64,000 bases of DNA, from contig NZ_LOCQ01000062.1 of NCBI RefSeq assembly GCF_001677885.1, forward strand, positions 62,001-126,000, read 5' to 3'. Each line of letters starts with the position of its first letter. Within the stretch, counting starts at the first letter, position 1. Both the position numbers and the translations under genes were made by a program. This stretch comes from Janthinobacterium psychrotolerans. GTDB lineage: Bacteria; Pseudomonadota; Gammaproteobacteria; Burkholderiales; Burkholderiaceae_D. Under the pieces are notes generated by a model. The model worked only from the letters and a program-made list of their open reading frames with translations. It did not search any database and was not told the origin of the DNA. Shown one piece after another: positions 62,674-64,000 of this stretch.

Positions 62674-64000
62674 GTTTGCCCGCCTGTACGCCGAGCTCGA
62701 CGAGACCACTTCGACCAGCCGCAAGCTGGCCGCGCTGCAGGCGTATTTCTCCAGCGCGTTGCCCGAGAACGCGGCCTGGGCCGTGTATTTCCTGGCCGGC
62801 GGCAAGCCGCGCCAGGCCGTGCCCACCAAGTTGCTGCGCGAATACGCGACCGAAGCGGCCGTCCTCGACACCTGGCTGTTCGACGAGGCCTATCACGCGG
62901 TCGGCGACCTGGCCGAGACCATCGCCCTGATCCTGCCCGCGCCTGGCCACGTCAGCGAGATCGGCCTGGCCGAGTGGGTCGAGCAGCGCATCGCCCCCTT
63001 GCGCGGCGCCGCGCCCGAGGCCATCCGCAGCGCCTTGCTCGGCTACTGGGATGAACTGGAAACGCGCGAACGCTTTTTGTTGATCAAGCTGATCGGCGGG
63101 GGCTTCCGGGTCGGCGTGTCCAAATTGCTGGTGACGCGCGCGCTGAGCGCCATCGCGGCGGTCGACAGCAAGCTGATCGCGCAGCGCCTGATGGGCTGGA
63201 CCGATGGCAAGGTCAGCCCCACCGGTGCCGGTTTCCTAAAGCTGATCAGCGAGGAATCCGACGGCGAACATGCGCTGCGCGGCGGCCAGCCCTATCCGTT
63301 TTTCCTGGCCCACCCGCTGCAGGCGGCGCCGGCAACCCTGGGCGATGTGAGCGACTGGCTGGTCGAATGGAAATATGACGGCATGCGGGCCCAGCTGCTG
63401 CGCCGCGACGGCAGCACCTGGCTATGGTCGCGCGGCGAGGAATTGATCACCGAACGCTTTCCCGAACTGGCCCGTATCGCCTTGCCGGAAGGCTGCGTGA
63501 TCGATGGCGAAATCCTGATCTGGCAGCCGGGCGACACGCCGTCGCCGTTTGCCGACCTGCAAAAGCGCATGGGCCGCAAGACGGTATCGAACAAGCTGCT
63601 GGCCGAATTGCCGGCCGCGCTGGTCGCTTACGATGTGCTGGAACTCGACGGCGTCGATATCCGCCACCTGCCGCAGCACGAGCGGCGCGCGCTGCTGGAA
63701 ACTGTGGTGGAAAGCATTGCCGACCCGGCGCTGCGCTTGTCGCCACGCATCACGGCCGGCAGCTGGGACGAGCTGGCCCTTATCCGCCAGCAGTCGCGCG
63801 CGCGCGGCGTGGAAGGCATGATGCTCAAGGCGGTCACGGCGGCGTATGGCGTGGGCCGCACCAAGGATGTCGGTACCTGGTGGAAATGGAAGATCGATCC
63901 GTTCTCGGTCGACGCCGTGCTGATCTATGCCCAGGCCGGTCACGGCCGGCGCGCTTCGCTGTACACCGACTACACCTTTGCCGTCTGGGACGACGACGAG
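62666..64000 (+). CDS. ATP-dependent DNA ligase (3' end outside window)
   Basis: The frame covers 445 codons and runs off the window edge. An N-terminal DNA-binding domain (about 1-200) precedes the adenylation domain: the nucleotide lysine is in 'WLVEWKYDGMRAQLLRRDG', with 'VIDGEILIW' and 'VEGMMLKAV' as further motifs and 'WWKWKIDPFSVDAVLIY' beginning the OB domain. It is LigD-independent and translationally coupled to the exonuclease upstream. A DEXH helicase and PdeM-type endonuclease often follow in such operons, which would lie beyond the window. Confidence 0.93.
   Translation, partial: MREFARLYAELDETTSTSRKLAALQAYFSSALPENAAWAVYFLAGGKPRQAVPTKLLREYATEAAVLDTWLFDEAYHAVGDLAETIALILPAPGHVSEIGLAEWVEQRIAPLRGAAPEAIRSALLGYWDELETRERFLLIKLIGGGFRVGVSKLLVTRALSAIAAVDSKLIAQRLMGWTDGKVSPTGAGFLKLISEESDGEHALRGGQPYPFFLAHPLQAAPATLGDVSDWLVEWKYDGMRAQLLRRDGSTWLWSRGEELITERFPELARIALPEGCVIDGEILIWQPGDTPSPFADLQKRMGRKTVSNKLLAELPAALVAYDVLELDGVDIRHLPQHERRALLETVVESIADPALRLSPRITAGSWDELALIRQQSRARGVEGMMLKAVTAAYGVGRTKDVGTWWKWKIDPFSVDAVLIYAQAGHGRRASLYTDYTFAVWDDDE

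Noticed and set aside
1..64000. tRNA or rRNA genes and phage att sites
   Set aside because: I looked for TTCGAATC-type T-arms, CCA ends and rRNA blocks and saw none; no integrase is present.

Overview
The window reads as a high-GC betaproteobacterial chromosome, most likely Oxalobacteraceae (Janthinobacterium, Massilia or Duganella type). The reasons are the gene order dapA-bamC plus mutS, a cyanophycin synthetase pair with its own ABC transporter, a SlyD-like FKBP with a His-rich tail, and many two-component and c-di-GMP proteins. The assignment is inferred from gene content, not from a search. I found no rRNA, tRNA or CRISPR array.

Layout. 1-2196: the 3'-truncated TonB-dependent receptor (minus strand). 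2340-3850: hslO and a gamma carbonic anhydrase-like gene (minus). 4029-11052: a forward housekeeping run of an alpha/beta hydrolase, a PHP phosphoesterase, htpX, yciO, a site-2 protease, a methyltransferase, dapA and bamC. 11220-17400: an Ala-rich lipoprotein, roxA, the SlyD-like isomerase (plus), a secreted unknown and mutS. 17793-23225: a GAF-EAL phosphodiesterase, an outer-membrane-like protein, and a Ser/Thr kinase-TPR gene overlapping a small unknown gene through an A8 tract. 23364-26558: an aminotransferase remnant, then a QseBC/PmrAB-like two-component system with a YgiW-type OB-fold protein. 26539-30968: decayed minus-strand ORFs, a YbjN-domain protein, and a large PAS-GGDEF-EAL protein.

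31145-39185 is the most distinctive locus. cphA and a shortened paralogue with a degenerate Mur-ligase P-loop run on the minus strand. A zinc-ribbon ABC transporter and a DUF1854 gene diverge from them. A complete IS1595-like element (39249-40301) sits in the T-tract of the terminator behind DUF1854.

40370-46380: gene remnants, amn, a repeat-rich intergenic region, a small unknown, an EreA/ChaN-like secreted protein, a TetR regulator with a likely leaderless promoter, map, and a REP-like repeat. 46397-53031: a membrane protein with ten cysteine pairs and Sel1-like repeats, an EamA transporter, an O-methyltransferase, msrC, and a LysR regulator divergent from an aldo/keto reductase. 53119-59257: a non-canonical CheR/CheB/hybrid-kinase signalling operon. 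59328-64000: a MAPEG protein, then a DNA-repair group of a short RecQ, a ligase-associated exonuclease and an ATP-dependent DNA ligase cut by the window edge.

Main points to follow up: the cyanophycin locus with one catalytically doubtful synthetase, the A8 overlap that would allow a -1 frameshift fusion of the kinase to its neighbour, the cysteine-rich Sel1 protein, two ~100-bp palindromes centred on GTAC pairs, and the 7x8-bp tandem repeat.
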